From IMG/VR virus record IMGVR_UViG_3300020454_000021, positions 1-48,652 of that record: a DNA stretch of 48,652 nucleotides; one strand, given 5' to 3'. Shown here one piece after another: positions 19,674 to 27,495 of this stretch (its first letter is position 1; each line of letters opens with the position of its first letter). The DNA is from a virus. The notes beneath the pieces are model-generated. The model searched no databases and was not told the DNA's origin. It saw only the letters and a list, made by a program, of their open reading frames with translations. Made by a program: the position numbers and the translations under genes.

Positions 19674-20828
19674 ATGTCTGTATCAGTATCAAAAGCAGGA
19701 CCATTTTTCGCTTCAGGACCTATAACTTTTAGTGAGTTAAGGAGAACTTTTAGAGCACAGTCTCGTAAAACTACTTCTGGTGGATCTGAAACATTCGCTT
19801 CTGATGTTGCTCCAATTAGTATGTCAGAGTTGAAGAGAGATACAAGTCCTACAAGTGCAAATCCGATAGTTCCAGATGCTACAGAAAATTCTGCAATAGG
19901 TTCTGTTAGTGATGTTGCTTTATCTCAATTTAGAAATAGTATAAAATTTTATTATATTACACAAACTGGATCCGATATCTATTTTGATATTGATGCTTTG
20001 AGTTGGAATACTAATTTAGCAAAAACTATAAACAAGACTATGTTTATAGATGGTAATATAGGATCTGATAATGCACTTTCTGCTGCAGCTTCATTTGAAC
20101 AGTCTCCTGCATATAATGTTTTATTTGATGTTACTGGCACAATTAAGGGTGGACCTGGATTAGGTGGTGGAAAACCTGGTAATGTTTCAATCAGTGGACA
20201 ACAGGGTGGAACCGCACTGTCTATCATTTCTACTGGTGGAGAAAATTTAGTTGTAAATGTAAACTCTTCTGCAAGAATTTATGGTGGAGGAGGTGGAGGA
20301 GAAAAAGGAAAACAAGGAGATCAAGGTGCTAGTGGATTATGCCAAGATTTTGTAACTGAGAGAGATTGTGGTAGTTGCCCTACGTGCCCAGATGGATGGA
20401 CATCAACATCTGGATGTTACTCTGGAGCTGGATGTGCTAGAGCAAGACGTTGTAACTGGTGGGGAAGTTGTTGGTTTGAAACAACTGCTTATTACTATTA
20501 TGATGACTGCCTTAATGAATACACTGTAGCAGGTGGACTTGGTGGAGAAGGTGGTGATGGTGGTACTGGAAGAGGACATGGAAACGAATCTGCTGCATTA
20601 CAAGGAGATAATGGTGCTAATCCTGATCCCGACAATGGTTGTAACTCTACTCAAGGACAACCAGGTGAAGGTGGTGCTGCAGGTGGAGAATGGGCATTAG
20701 CAGGTGGAGATACCAATAATACTGGAGATGGTGGTACTGCAGGAAAAGCAATTGCAGGAACAAGTTATAGTGTAATTGGATCTATTAGTTCTACTACGCT
20801 TAAGGGAGATTATCCTGCTACACCTTGA
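19674..20828 (+). CDS. Glycine-rich adhesin-like virion protein with Cys-rich insert (384 aa)
   Basis: Residues about 15-60 contain two short repeats of I-[TS]-[FM]-SEL-[RK]-R, often seen in cyanophage virion proteins. Residues about 155-220 and 285-370 are glycine-rich blocks (GGPGLGGGKPGN, YGGGGGGEKGKQGDQG, GGLGGEGGDGGTG, GEGGAAGGEW), like the polyglycine-helix sandwiches of the T-even-type gp38 fibre adhesins. Between them, about residues 222-280, lies a domain with nine cysteines plus several Trp and a run of Tyr (CGSCPTCPDGW, CNWWGSCWFETTAYYYYDDC). Disulfide-stabilised loops at a fibre tip are plausible. It follows a TATAAATA late box; its stop overlaps the next promoter. Confidence 0.65.
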   Translation: MSVSVSKAGPFFASGPITFSELRRTFRAQSRKTTSGGSETFASDVAPISMSELKRDTSPTSANPIVPDATENSAIGSVSDVALSQFRNSIKFYYITQTGSDIYFDIDALSWNTNLAKTINKTMFIDGNIGSDNALSAAASFEQSPAYNVLFDVTGTIKGGPGLGGGKPGNVSISGQQGGTALSIISTGGENLVVNVNSSARIYGGGGGGEKGKQGDQGASGLCQDFVTERDCGSCPTCPDGWTSTSGCYSGAGCARARRCNWWGSCWFETTAYYYYDDCLNEYTVAGGLGGEGGDGGTGRGHGNESAALQGDNGANPDPDNGCNSTQGQPGEGGAAGGEWALAGGDTNNTGDGGTAGKAIAGTSYSVIGSISSTTLKGDYPATP

Positions 20829-20852
20829 CAATACATAATTATATGATACACT
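20825..20852 (+). promoter_or_regulatory. Sigma70-like promoter overlapping the adhesin stop
   Basis: TTGACA at 20825-20830 overlaps the TGA stop of the upstream gene. With a 16-base spacer it meets TACACT at 20847-20852, preceded by TGA as an extended -10. Predicted start is about 20859, essentially at the ATG of the next gene, suggesting a leaderless or near-leaderless transcript. Confidence 0.55.
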
Positions 20853-20859
20853 GAAATGT

Positions 20860-21180
20860 ATGGAAAAAGACGAACCATCTTTTGTTGAGAAGACGAAAAA
20901 TTTTGCTAATTTTTCATGGGATATTATTACCTATATTAAAAAGAATGGACCTGAGTCTTTAGTTGTATCTGATGAGACCTACAAGATCAGACATGAGATT
21001 TGTAGATCATGTGAAATGTGGATAAAGAAGAAAGATATATGTGCAGAATGTGGATGTTTTATACCTGCTAAGGCTAGAGTTATACTAGAGTCTTGTCCAT
21101 TAGATAAGTGGTCTCAAGATAAAGAGGGATGGGAAGATGCACTTAAAAGACTTTCTGATAAGATAGACAAAGACAGTTAA
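20860..21180 (+). CDS. Zinc-ribbon protein, DUF6171-like (106 aa)
   Basis: Cys48-x2-Cys51 and Cys61-x2-Cys64-x-Cys66, followed by CPLDKW at 79-84, make a zinc-ribbon-like cluster as in the DUF6171 family of short phage and cyanobacterial proteins (function unknown). The N-terminal 45 residues are a separate helical segment (NFANFSWDIITYIKKNG). No Shine-Dalgarno is visible before the ATG, consistent with the promoter placing the RNA start at or next to it. It ends within the left box of the promoter module serving the helicase gene. Confidence 0.65.
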   Translation: MEKDEPSFVEKTKNFANFSWDIITYIKKNGPESLVVSDETYKIRHEICRSCEMWIKKKDICAECGCFIPAKARVILESCPLDKWSQDKEGWEDALKRLSDKIDKDS

Positions 21181-21226
21181 GATACTGGCACATGGATTTG
21201 CAAAATAGTATTGCGTTTGCTATAAT
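21172..21226 (+). promoter_or_regulatory. Promoter module copy 1 (GACAGTT / CTGGCAC / TATAAT)
   Basis: Left box GACAGTT at 21172-21178 joins the TAA stop of the zinc-ribbon gene. Six bases later the right box CTGGCACA starts at 21185, and 36 bases from there lies TATAAT (21221-21226). A TTGCAA at 21198-21203 gives 17-base spacing as a possible -35. It drives the SF2 helicase gene at 21248. Confidence 0.7.
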
Positions 21227-21247
21227 AAGTATAACGAAACAAAGTTA

Positions 21248-22432
21248 ATGCAATTACGTCCACATCAAATTGATTCTTTAGTTGCTATGCAGTCTAACAC
21301 TAAGGGACAAGTTATTGTTCCGACTGGTGGTGGTAAAACAATGTGCATGATAGAAGATGCGATATATCAGTTCAAGAGTGCTCCTAAGACTATTGTAGTA
21401 GTTGCACCTCGTATATTACTTGCAAAGCAGTTATGCTCAGAGTTTCGCGAAATGATTGACATTCATCCTGATGATGTAATGCATGTTCACAGTGGCGATC
21501 TAACTGGTAAGAGTCTATATTTCTGCAGTACTCAAGTAAACGATGTTAAATTATTTCACTATGCAAATAAGGGAAAGAATACTCTTATGTTTACTACATA
21601 TCATTCATTACATAAGATTGTAGAGAGTGGTATTAATGTAGATACAATCTACTTTGATGAAGCACACAATGGAGTTCAGAAGAACTTTGTTGAAGCAGTT
21701 GAATACTTTTCAATGTATTCTGCAAGAGCATACTTCTTTACTGCTACACCAAAGCATTCTCTTACACCTCTTAAGGTTGGTATGAATGATGCTGATATCT
21801 TTGGTAATGTTATTTGCCAAGTACCTGCACCTAAGTTAGTGGAGGAAGGACATATCTTACCACCAAAGGTTGCAGTATACAAGACAAGAATACTAGAGAA
21901 GGATGAGTTGGTTGTAGATGCTGATTGCGATCAAATGATCAATGCTCTTGATAATATTCAGAAGAACAAAGTATTGATATGTGCTAAGTCTACAAAGCAG
22001 ATTACTAACTTGATATCTCAAACTCCTTTTGTTATGGATTTACAAGTGCGTGGATACAACTGGATGTTTATTACTTCTAAGACAGGTGCTTTTGTTAATG
22101 GTAAGAAGGTTAGTAGAGAAGAGTTCTTTAATACACTTAACGAGTGGGGTGTAGATGGTACAAAGTTTGTTGTACTCCATCACAGCATCCTCTCAGAGGG
22201 GATCAATGTAAAGGGTCTTGAGGCAGTATTGTTTATGAGATCTATGGATTACATCGGTATTAGTCAGACTATTGGTAGAGTAATCCGTAAGGGTGCGGAA
22301 GACAAAGTTTATGGACTTGTATGTGTTCCAGTTTACTCTAAGGTTGGTATTTCAACCGCAAGAAAGGTTGAAGCAGTTGTTGATACTGTATTCAACAAAG
22401 GACAAGCAGCAACATCAGTTATCAGATCATGA
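21248..22432 (+). CDS. Superfamily 2 DNA/RNA helicase (394 aa)
   Basis: Starts LRPHQIDSL (Q-tip-like motif), Walker A PTGGGKT at 25-31, DEAH at 137-140, TATP (motif III) near 163, and motif VI QTIGRVIRKG near 341. This is the standard DEAD/DEAH-type ATPase core. At 394 aa it is shorter than T4 UvsW and lacks an obvious extra domain, so it may act in recombination or repair, or as the motor of a modification system. Its TGA overlaps the ATG of the methyltransferase gene by 4 bases, so the two are translationally coupled. It is driven by promoter module copy 1. Confidence 0.85.
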   Translation: MQLRPHQIDSLVAMQSNTKGQVIVPTGGGKTMCMIEDAIYQFKSAPKTIVVVAPRILLAKQLCSEFREMIDIHPDDVMHVHSGDLTGKSLYFCSTQVNDVKLFHYANKGKNTLMFTTYHSLHKIVESGINVDTIYFDEAHNGVQKNFVEAVEYFSMYSARAYFFTATPKHSLTPLKVGMNDADIFGNVICQVPAPKLVEEGHILPPKVAVYKTRILEKDELVVDADCDQMINALDNIQKNKVLICAKSTKQITNLISQTPFVMDLQVRGYNWMFITSKTGAFVNGKKVSREEFFNTLNEWGVDGTKFVVLHHSILSEGINVKGLEAVLFMRSMDYIGISQTIGRVIRKGAEDKVYGLVCVPVYSKVGISTARKVEAVVDTVFNKGQAATSVIRS

Positions 22433-23517
22433 GAGACACAATTTTATTTGGAGATTGTCGGGAGACACTCAAACAATTTGACGAACAGGCAAGGATGTGT
22501 GTAACATCTCCACCATACTATGGTCTGAGGGATTATGGAACTGCTACTTGGATAGGAGGAGATCCTAATTGTGATCATAAAAGAAAAGGTAAGCAAGGTT
22601 CAAATTGTATTACTGGACATAAAAATCACGACATAATGGGTGGTGTAGGAGATTACATATACAAAAGTGTGTGCCCAAAATGTGGTGCAGTAAGACAAGA
22701 TGATCAAATCGGATTGGAGGAGACTCCAGAAGAATATGTTGATCAATTAGTAAACGTATTTAAGGAGGTTCGCAATGTGCTTACAGATGATGGAACTTGT
22801 TGGGTTAATCTTGGGGATAGTTACTATAACTACAGACCTGGAAAAGGACAAGGATTACCAAAACAAAGTGTCGCAAATACTAAACAAGACTTACCAGATG
22901 TGTGTCCTCGTAGAGGAAATAGAATCGATGGACTTAAAGAAAAAGACCTCATCGGAATCCCATGGCTCTTTGCCTTCGCAATGAGAGCAGATGGATGGTA
23001 TCTAAGACAAGATATCATTTGGCATAAACCTAATCCTATGCCAGAAAGTGTAAGGGATAGGTGTACTAAAGCACACGAATATATATTTTTGTTTAGTAAA
23101 AATAGAAAATATCACTACGATAATGAAGCAATCAAAGAACCCGCAAAAGATTGGGGAACAAGAGACAGAACAAACGGAAAATACCACAACACAGGAACAG
23201 GACTCCAACCGCATAGTGGACTTACAAAATCATATCCAACAAAAAATAAACGATCTGTCTGGTCAGTAACAAATAAACCATATAAAGGTGCACACTTTGC
23301 TGTATTTCCACCTGCATTAATTGAACCATGTATTAAAGCAGGGAGCGAAAAGGGAGATATAATTTTAGATCCTTTCATGGGATCAGGTACTACTGGAATG
23401 GTAGCAAAACAATTGGGTAGAGATTACATAGGTTGCGAACTTAATGAAGAGTATGGTAAACTAATACAGAAACGGGTGACAGATTACAAAGTGTCCATTA
23501 TGGACATAATAGATTAA
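22429..23517 (+). CDS. Beta-class DNA methyltransferase (N4-cytosine or N6-adenine)
   Basis: 362 aa. The catalytic motif TSPPYYGLRDYG (motif IV, residues 26-37) comes before the SAM-binding motif DPFMGSGTTG (motif I, 314-323), the beta-class order. The S-P-P-Y form is common in N4-cytosine enzymes but also occurs in N6-adenine ones. Between them lies a Cys/His insert (Cys53, Cys63, then CPKCG near 83-87) that could bind zinc, and a target-recognition stretch with aromatic residues (RSVWSVTNKPYKGAHFAVFP). No restriction enzyme gene adjoins; as a solitary phage methyltransferase it may protect phage DNA. Coupled to the upstream helicase by ATGA overlap. Confidence 0.85.
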   Translation: MRDTILFGDCRETLKQFDEQARMCVTSPPYYGLRDYGTATWIGGDPNCDHKRKGKQGSNCITGHKNHDIMGGVGDYIYKSVCPKCGAVRQDDQIGLEETPEEYVDQLVNVFKEVRNVLTDDGTCWVNLGDSYYNYRPGKGQGLPKQSVANTKQDLPDVCPRRGNRIDGLKEKDLIGIPWLFAFAMRADGWYLRQDIIWHKPNPMPESVRDRCTKAHEYIFLFSKNRKYHYDNEAIKEPAKDWGTRDRTNGKYHNTGTGLQPHSGLTKSYPTKNKRSVWSVTNKPYKGAHFAVFPPALIEPCIKAGSEKGDIILDPFMGSGTTGMVAKQLGRDYIGCELNEEYGKLIQKRVTDYKVSIMDIID

Positions 23518-23532
23518 AATATCCATTATAAT
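23478..23532 (+). promoter_or_regulatory. Promoter module copy 2, with paired palindromes
   Basis: Left box GACAGAT at 23478-23484, gap six, right box GTGTCCAT from 23491, and TATAAT at 23527-23532, exactly 36 bases on. Here the boxes lie inside the end of the methyltransferase gene. Two perfect palindromes overlap it: TGTCCATTATGGACA (23492-23506) and ATCCATTATAATGGAT (23521-23536), the second containing the -10. This suggests a bound regulator. It drives the 46-aa gene at 23559. Confidence 0.65.
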
Positions 23533-23558
23533 GGATATATAATTAAAAGGAGACTCCT

Positions 23559-23699
23559 ATGAAAGTTAAAGTACAATTAATGGTAGCAGGAAAACTATTC
23601 AATGAAGTAGTTAATGCTGCAAACTATGCTGAAGCACAACAGGTTGCTCTTGCAAGAAATCCAAATGCAACTATTGTTTCTACAACAGCAGTAATGTAA
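23559..23699 (+). CDS. Small hypothetical protein (46 aa)
   Basis: ATG 23559 follows AAAGGAG (23546-23552) at good spacing. Begins MKVKVQLMVAGKLFNEVV and ends IVSTTAVM: two strands around a central alanine-rich helix (AANYAEAQQVALARN), the layout of a small single-domain beta-alpha-beta protein. No family recognised. First gene behind promoter module copy 2; ends two bases before the next start. Confidence 0.6.
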   Translation: MKVKVQLMVAGKLFNEVVNAANYAEAQQVALARNPNATIVSTTAVM

Positions 23700-23701
23700 T
23701 C

Positions 23702-23941
23702 ATGGCAATGACTCCCGAAGAAAAAGAATTAAGGGCTATTGCCAGATTCTATAAAGATGCTAAAATGGGATTTGCAACAAATGATGGGTTTTATGCCATT
23801 CCTTGTGGTGGAAAAGCTGTCATCGTGATACATAATGGAGAAAGATTAAAGAAATGTAGGAATGAAGATTCTGCAAGAACTTTTATCGCTCAGTACAAAA
23901 AACAAAATAAGAAAAGAAAATGCACGACCAAAACTCAATAG
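23702..23941 (+). CDS. Hypothetical basic protein (79 aa)
   Basis: N-terminal helix (TPEEKELRAIARFYKDA), then two or three strands (GFYAIPCGGKAVIVIHNGE) and a strongly basic tail (KKQNKKRKC). The tail would suit nucleic-acid contact. No family recognised. It overlaps the next gene by 22 bases in another frame. Confidence 0.55.
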   Translation: MAMTPEEKELRAIARFYKDAKMGFATNDGFYAIPCGGKAVIVIHNGERLKKCRNEDSARTFIAQYKKQNKKRKCTTKTQ

Positions 23942-24198
23942 ATAAGGGTGAAACACCTGCTGTAAAATATCAAAGAGCATTAGATCTCTTTACCGAATCT
24001 CTTTGGAAACCAGATCATAATTTGCGTGGTTGTGCACATAATCAAGGTTGTTATGATGAACTTATGGAGATCAGACAACATGTTATAGATTATGTTAAAA
24101 CTTTAAAAGAAGTAACACATCACACAAATGCAGATGAAAGTGATATAATTGAAACTGAAAAATTAGTAGAAACTAAAGCACTATCAAAGTGGAGATAA
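23920..24198 (+). CDS. Hypothetical protein (92 aa)
   Basis: Largely helical and acidic, with a Cys-containing loop (HNLRGCAHNQGCYDELMEI) and a C-terminal helix (ESDIIETEKLVETKALSKW). No family recognised. The ATG lies inside the end of the preceding gene and the stop is three bases before the cupin start, consistent with one operon from 23559 to 24549. Confidence 0.5.
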   Translation: MHDQNSIDKGETPAVKYQRALDLFTESLWKPDHNLRGCAHNQGCYDELMEIRQHVIDYVKTLKEVTHHTNADESDIIETEKLVETKALSKWR

Positions 24199-24201
24199 TT
24201 T

Positions 24202-24549
24202 ATGGAGAGAGTGACTAAACCATGGGGATATTATGAAGTTTTATTGGATGAACCAAATTATAAAGTAAAAAGATTACATCTTAATCCTAACTGTTCTTTT
24301 TCCTATCAATATCATAACCACAGAAAAGAATTCTGGGTTGTTACAGAGGGGAGTGGAATAGTTATTGCAGATGGTAGTGAATACAATGCTAAACCAGAAG
24401 ACATATATGTAATTTGTGAAACATCTCCACATAGAGCGAAGGCAGGGGATGATGGAATGACTATAGTTGAGACTCAAACTGGAGAGTGTAGAGAGGATGA
24501 TATTGTAAGATTAATGGATGATTATGGGCGAGTAGGTACAATCACGTAG
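24202..24549 (+). CDS. Mannose-6-phosphate isomerase type II-like cupin (115 aa)
   Basis: The whole protein matches the C-terminal cupin of GMP/phosphomannose isomerase type II: start V-T-KPWGYYEVL, then YHNHRKEFWVVTEGSG with metal-ligand histidines and the Glu, ENIYV-like strand DIYVICETSPHRAKAG, and the closing E-x-Q-x-G-x-x-x-EDDI-x-R-x-x-DDYGR motif. The nucleotidyltransferase half of the usual ~450-aa bifunctional enzyme is absent, so it would be an isomerase/epimerase-type cupin only. It could act with the SDR at 26279 in nucleotide-sugar metabolism, for surface sugars or small-molecule shunting; that link is inference. Confidence 0.75.
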   Translation: MERVTKPWGYYEVLLDEPNYKVKRLHLNPNCSFSYQYHNHRKEFWVVTEGSGIVIADGSEYNAKPEDIYVICETSPHRAKAGDDGMTIVETQTGECREDDIVRLMDDYGRVGTIT

Positions 24550-24582
24550 GCATTTCTTTTTGTTAACAAAAATGATTTTGTG

Positions 24583-24611
24583 TTGATCTCCTAACTAAAT
24601 AGTAGTAGAAT
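24583..24611 (+). promoter_or_regulatory. Sigma70-like promoter TTGATC-17-TAGAAT
   Basis: TTGATC (24583-24588) and TAGAAT (24606-24611) with a 17-base spacer, upstream of the small gene at 24675. A perfect palindrome TTTTTGTTAACAAAAA at 24557-24572 precedes it. Confidence 0.5.
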
Positions 24612-24674
24612 TAGGGTTGAAACAGATGATCTGAAATCTTTTTTTTATTATCACACTATATTTGGAGACAATTA

Positions 24675-24818
24675 ATGCATAACTTAATTCCTTTTAATCA
24701 ATTGGCGGGAGAACATCAAGACCCCCATGAGGATTTAATCACAGAATACTACGAATGCTTAATTGACTGCGACGACAAAGACCATGTTTGTAAACGTGTA
24801 TGTAGGGAGGTCTTCTAA
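24675..24818 (+). CDS. Small Cys-containing protein (47 aa)
   Basis: ATG 24675 preceded by GGAG at 24664-24667. The C-terminal half has four cysteines in a Y-E-C-L-I-D-C...C-K-R-V-C pattern (residues about 29-45), C-x3-C and C-x3-C spaced in a helix pair, which may form disulfides or bind metal. Short proteins with this Cys pattern occur in marine picocyanobacteria, but I cannot name the family. It stands alone between a sigma70-like promoter and a stem-loop. Confidence 0.55.
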   Translation: MHNLIPFNQLAGEHQDPHEDLITEYYECLIDCDDKDHVCKRVCREVF

Positions 24819-24898
24819 CTCAACGTAAACATTTATCTAAAGCAGTCAAATGATAAAATATCAGCATCCACCTTAAATAAAAATTGCAATTAAAGTAT

Positions 24899-24928
24899 AA
24901 ACCCTTGACTTTTTTAGTTAAGGGTTTT
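24899..24928 (+). terminator. Stem-loop terminator overlapping a promoter
   Basis: An 11-bp stem (24899-24909 with 24917-24927, one G-T pair) with a seven-base loop and a short T run. It ends the transcript of the 47-aa gene and contains the -35 and spacer of the next promoter. Confidence 0.6.
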
Positions 24929-24933
24929 ATAAT
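24905..24933 (+). promoter_or_regulatory. Sigma70-type promoter TTGACT-17-TATAAT inside the hairpin
   Basis: TTGACT at 24905-24910 lies in the left arm of the stem-loop and TATAAT at 24928-24933 just after the right arm, spacing 17. It drives the operon starting at 24957 (52-aa gene, cpeT, and onward). Confidence 0.7.
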
Positions 24934-24956
24934 GTCAACAGTAGATATGGTGCAGT

Positions 24957-25115
24957 ATGATGAGTCCCTTTTGTAATGTTTTAAATACTAGAGAAACTTA
25001 CAGTAAATACTATCAAAAAATATTTACTGAGGTTGAAGTTCAATTCGCAAAAGAGAATCCTGCATGGATTCCATATGAAACATTATTAGCAATGAGAGAA
25101 AAGTACTCAGGATGA
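24957..25115 (+). CDS. Small hypothetical protein (52 aa)
   Basis: ATG 24957 (an adjacent ATG at 24960 is equally possible). Helical sequence with a conserved-looking W-I-P-Y-E-T-L-L-A-M-R-E-K end. It overlaps cpeT by four bases (ATGA), so it is probably co-translated with it. No family recognised. Confidence 0.5.
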   Translation: MMSPFCNVLNTRETYSKYYQKIFTEVEVQFAKENPAWIPYETLLAMREKYSG

Positions 25116-25627
25116 TCGAAAGACTCAAAGAGTTACTGATAGGTACATTTGATAATAGAAGACAGGCATATCAAAATCCTACATTCTATGCTCATATTAG
25201 ATTGATACACAAAGATATTGGTAACAATTTGATATATGGAGAACAAGCATATACATATGATGAGGATAGACCATATCGACAATTTATCATTGAACCTGTG
25301 ATGGATGGGGAACTAATGAAAGTAAAAAACTATGATATCAAAGAAAAAAACAGATTTACTGGATTTAAAAATCTGGATACGATTACTACAAATGATTTAC
25401 ATCATAACAATGGTTGTGATTTATTATTCTCCCAAATAGATTATAATACATATTCTGGTGGTTTGTATGGATGTGATTGCATAGTAAGGGATTCTTACGT
25501 TCAGAGTAGAGTTCAAATCACAACCACTACATATACTACAATTGACATCGGATACTCTAAAACTACAAATGAGAAAGTTTGGGGATCTGATTATGGACCT
25601 TTTGAATTTGATAGATTAAATGCTTGA
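25112..25627 (+). CDS. cpeT: CpeT/CpcT-family phycobiliprotein lyase
   Basis: 171 aa. Matches the CpeT/CpcT family: start LKELLIGTFDNRRQAYQNPTF, then Y-A-H-I-R-L, YGEQAYTYDEDRPYRQ, a Cys-containing strand GLYGCDCIV and the late motif EKVWGSDYGPFEFDR. Family members are beta-barrel lyases that attach or chaperone phycobilins on phycoerythrin beta subunits; phage homologues are known from cyanomyoviruses. With ho1 at 27969 it points to intervention in host bilin/phycobilisome metabolism. It lies in an operon from the 24905 promoter and overlaps the following gene by 8 bases. Confidence 0.85.
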   Translation: MIERLKELLIGTFDNRRQAYQNPTFYAHIRLIHKDIGNNLIYGEQAYTYDEDRPYRQFIIEPVMDGELMKVKNYDIKEKNRFTGFKNLDTITTNDLHHNNGCDLLFSQIDYNTYSGGLYGCDCIVRDSYVQSRVQITTTTYTTIDIGYSKTTNEKVWGSDYGPFEFDRLNA

Positions 25628-26276
25628 CATTACAATAAAAGATAATTATTTTCCAGACGTTGAACACGTAAGAGAACTTGGTTTTAGAAATAGGTCATGG
25701 AGAATTTCTGATAGACCTGATTCAGGACCAGGATGGAGAGGGATAAGATCTGAGAAGTTTAAGAAAATAGGTTATGGAAGTAACGAAGAATTATTACAGA
25801 TAGAGAAAGATATATTTAATTTTGTGTGGGAAGAGAGGAATCTCAAAGACTGGAAATATCCACATTATGAGGATGAGTACATAGGAAAAGAACTTTCTGA
25901 AATATATGGAGAAGAAACAAGTGTAGCAAATAAACCTATGGTAGATCCCATGATCACAACTTATTTTCATAGGAGTCCTGCTAATACAGTTGATATGTTA
26001 AATGATTTTCATACAGATAGATTTCATAGAGATTCTTTATCATGTGCAGGGGTAATATTTTTAAATCCAGATCCCCCACCTAATACAGGAACATCAATTC
26101 TGGATAGTCGTAACACTCTGTTCACAAACGTAGAAAACGTGTATAATAGATTGATAGCTTACGATGGATATAACATCCATGCTCTAACTGGATGTTTTGG
26201 AAATAGTCCAAAAACTGATAGACTAACTATAGTATTCTTTATACACGAAAAAGCATTGGCCAAAGGTTTTATTTAA
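25620..26276 (+). CDS. DUF6445-like protein with 2OG-Fe(II) oxygenase-type fold
   Basis: 218 aa. The C-terminal half has the double-stranded beta-helix pattern: H131-T-D133 (DFHTDRFHRDSL), GVIFLNPDPPPNTGTSI, H187 (YNIHALTG) and R201 (DRLTIVFFI), positions suited to a Fe(II) facial triad and a 2-oxoglutarate-binding Arg. The N-terminal half (residues 1-110) is a separate acidic helical region. The family occurs in cyanobacteria and their phages, substrate unknown. It overlaps cpeT by 8 bases and ends just before the SDR gene, so it belongs to the same operon. Confidence 0.65.
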   Translation: MLDITIKDNYFPDVEHVRELGFRNRSWRISDRPDSGPGWRGIRSEKFKKIGYGSNEELLQIEKDIFNFVWEERNLKDWKYPHYEDEYIGKELSEIYGEETSVANKPMVDPMITTYFHRSPANTVDMLNDFHTDRFHRDSLSCAGVIFLNPDPPPNTGTSILDSRNTLFTNVENVYNRLIAYDGYNIHALTGCFGNSPKTDRLTIVFFIHEKALAKGFI

Positions 26277-26278
26277 TT

Positions 26279-27301
26279 ATGACAAAAGCACTTATTACAG
26301 GTGGAGCAGGTTTTATTGCACACCACACAATCAGTTATTTACTAAAACATACTGATTGGGAGATCATTACCCTTGATAGATTAGATTATAGTGGTAATCT
26401 TAATCGTCTGCATGACATTATGTTATCTTTTGATCCAGAAGTTAGAAAACGTGTAAAGATCGTACATCATGATCTAAAGGCAGAACTTAATCCTTTAGTT
26501 TGTAGCGAAGTAGGACAGGTAGATTATATTCTACATTTAGCAGCAGGATCTCATGTAGATCGTAGTATAGATTATCCTATGGAGTTTATCATGGATAATG
26601 TTGTGGGAACTGCTAATATCTTAGAGTTTGCAAGAAAGCAAGACAATCTTGAAAGATTTGTTTATTTTAGCACAGATGAAGTGTTTGGTCCTGCACCTGA
26701 TGGTATCAAGTATAAGGAGAATGATAGATATAACTCTACTAATCCATACAGTGCGACTAAAGCAGGTGCAGAAGAGTTAGCAGTAGCATATGAGAATACA
26801 TATAAACTTCCAATATACATTACACATACTATGAATGTGTTTGGAGAGAGACAGCACCCAGAGAAGTTTATACCCATGTGTATAAAGAAAGCAAGAGATG
26901 GGGAGGTAGTTACAATTCATAGTGATCATACCAGAACAATTCCTGGCTCAAGACATTACATACATGCTGAAGATGTTTCATCAGCAGTATACTTCTTACT
27001 TCAATATAAAGGAACATTTGAACCCACTTGGGGAAATGCAAAGTGCCCTAAGTTTAATATTGTAGGATCAGAAGAATTAAACAATCTTGAGTTAGCACAG
27101 ATTATTGCTGATGCTCAAGGTAAAGAATTAAAGTATGAGTTAGTTGATTTCCATTCTTCCAGACCAGGACACGACTTGCGATATGCCTTAGATGGTGGTA
27201 AGATGAGAGAGTTGGGTTGGACACCTGCTAAGTCTGTTCGTGAACGCATAGCAGAGGTTACTAACTGGACACTTAACAACAAAAGGTGGATCAAACTATG
27301 A
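26279..27301 (+). CDS. NAD-dependent sugar dehydratase/epimerase (dTDP-glucose 4,6-dehydratase-like)
   Basis: 340 aa, full length for an extended SDR. NAD-binding TGGAGFI at residues 7-13; FSTDEVFG carries the Thr-Asp-Glu triad typical of 4,6-dehydratases; catalytic Tyr-x3-Lys in NPYSATKAGAEEL. The C-terminal sugar-binding part has RHYIHAEDVS and RPGHDLRYALDGGKMRELGW, also typical of RmlB-like enzymes. It would convert a nucleotide hexose to the 4-keto-6-deoxy form, perhaps for surface sugar or glycan changes. Phage copies usually act in host or virion glycosylation, but the substrate is not readable here. Its TGA overlaps the next ATG. Confidence 0.8.
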   Translation: MTKALITGGAGFIAHHTISYLLKHTDWEIITLDRLDYSGNLNRLHDIMLSFDPEVRKRVKIVHHDLKAELNPLVCSEVGQVDYILHLAAGSHVDRSIDYPMEFIMDNVVGTANILEFARKQDNLERFVYFSTDEVFGPAPDGIKYKENDRYNSTNPYSATKAGAEELAVAYENTYKLPIYITHTMNVFGERQHPEKFIPMCIKKARDGEVVTIHSDHTRTIPGSRHYIHAEDVSSAVYFLLQYKGTFEPTWGNAKCPKFNIVGSEELNNLELAQIIADAQGKELKYELVDFHSSRPGHDLRYALDGGKMRELGWTPAKSVRERIAEVTNWTLNNKRWIKL

Positions 27302-27495
27302 AGAACAACATAACTCAAGAAGAGTTTAAAAGTGTTGCTGATGATTTCTTTCTAAAGTATGACTATGTCAAACAGAATATGGAAGGAGATAGTGAAGATA
27401 TTATAAGGGTTGTTAATACTATTTGTAATGAGGTTGATTCTCAGAAGAATAGTAAGAGTAGTTTCTCAGTAGGATTTGCAGGAGATTATGAATAA
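27298..27495 (+). CDS. Small hypothetical acidic protein (65 aa)
   Basis: The ATG overlaps the SDR stop (ATGA) and is preferred over an upstream GTG at 27286. Helical, acidic; ends FSVGFAGDYE. No family recognised. Confidence 0.55.
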   Translation: MKNNITQEEFKSVADDFFLKYDYVKQNMEGDSEDIIRVVNTICNEVDSQKNSKSSFSVGFAGDYE

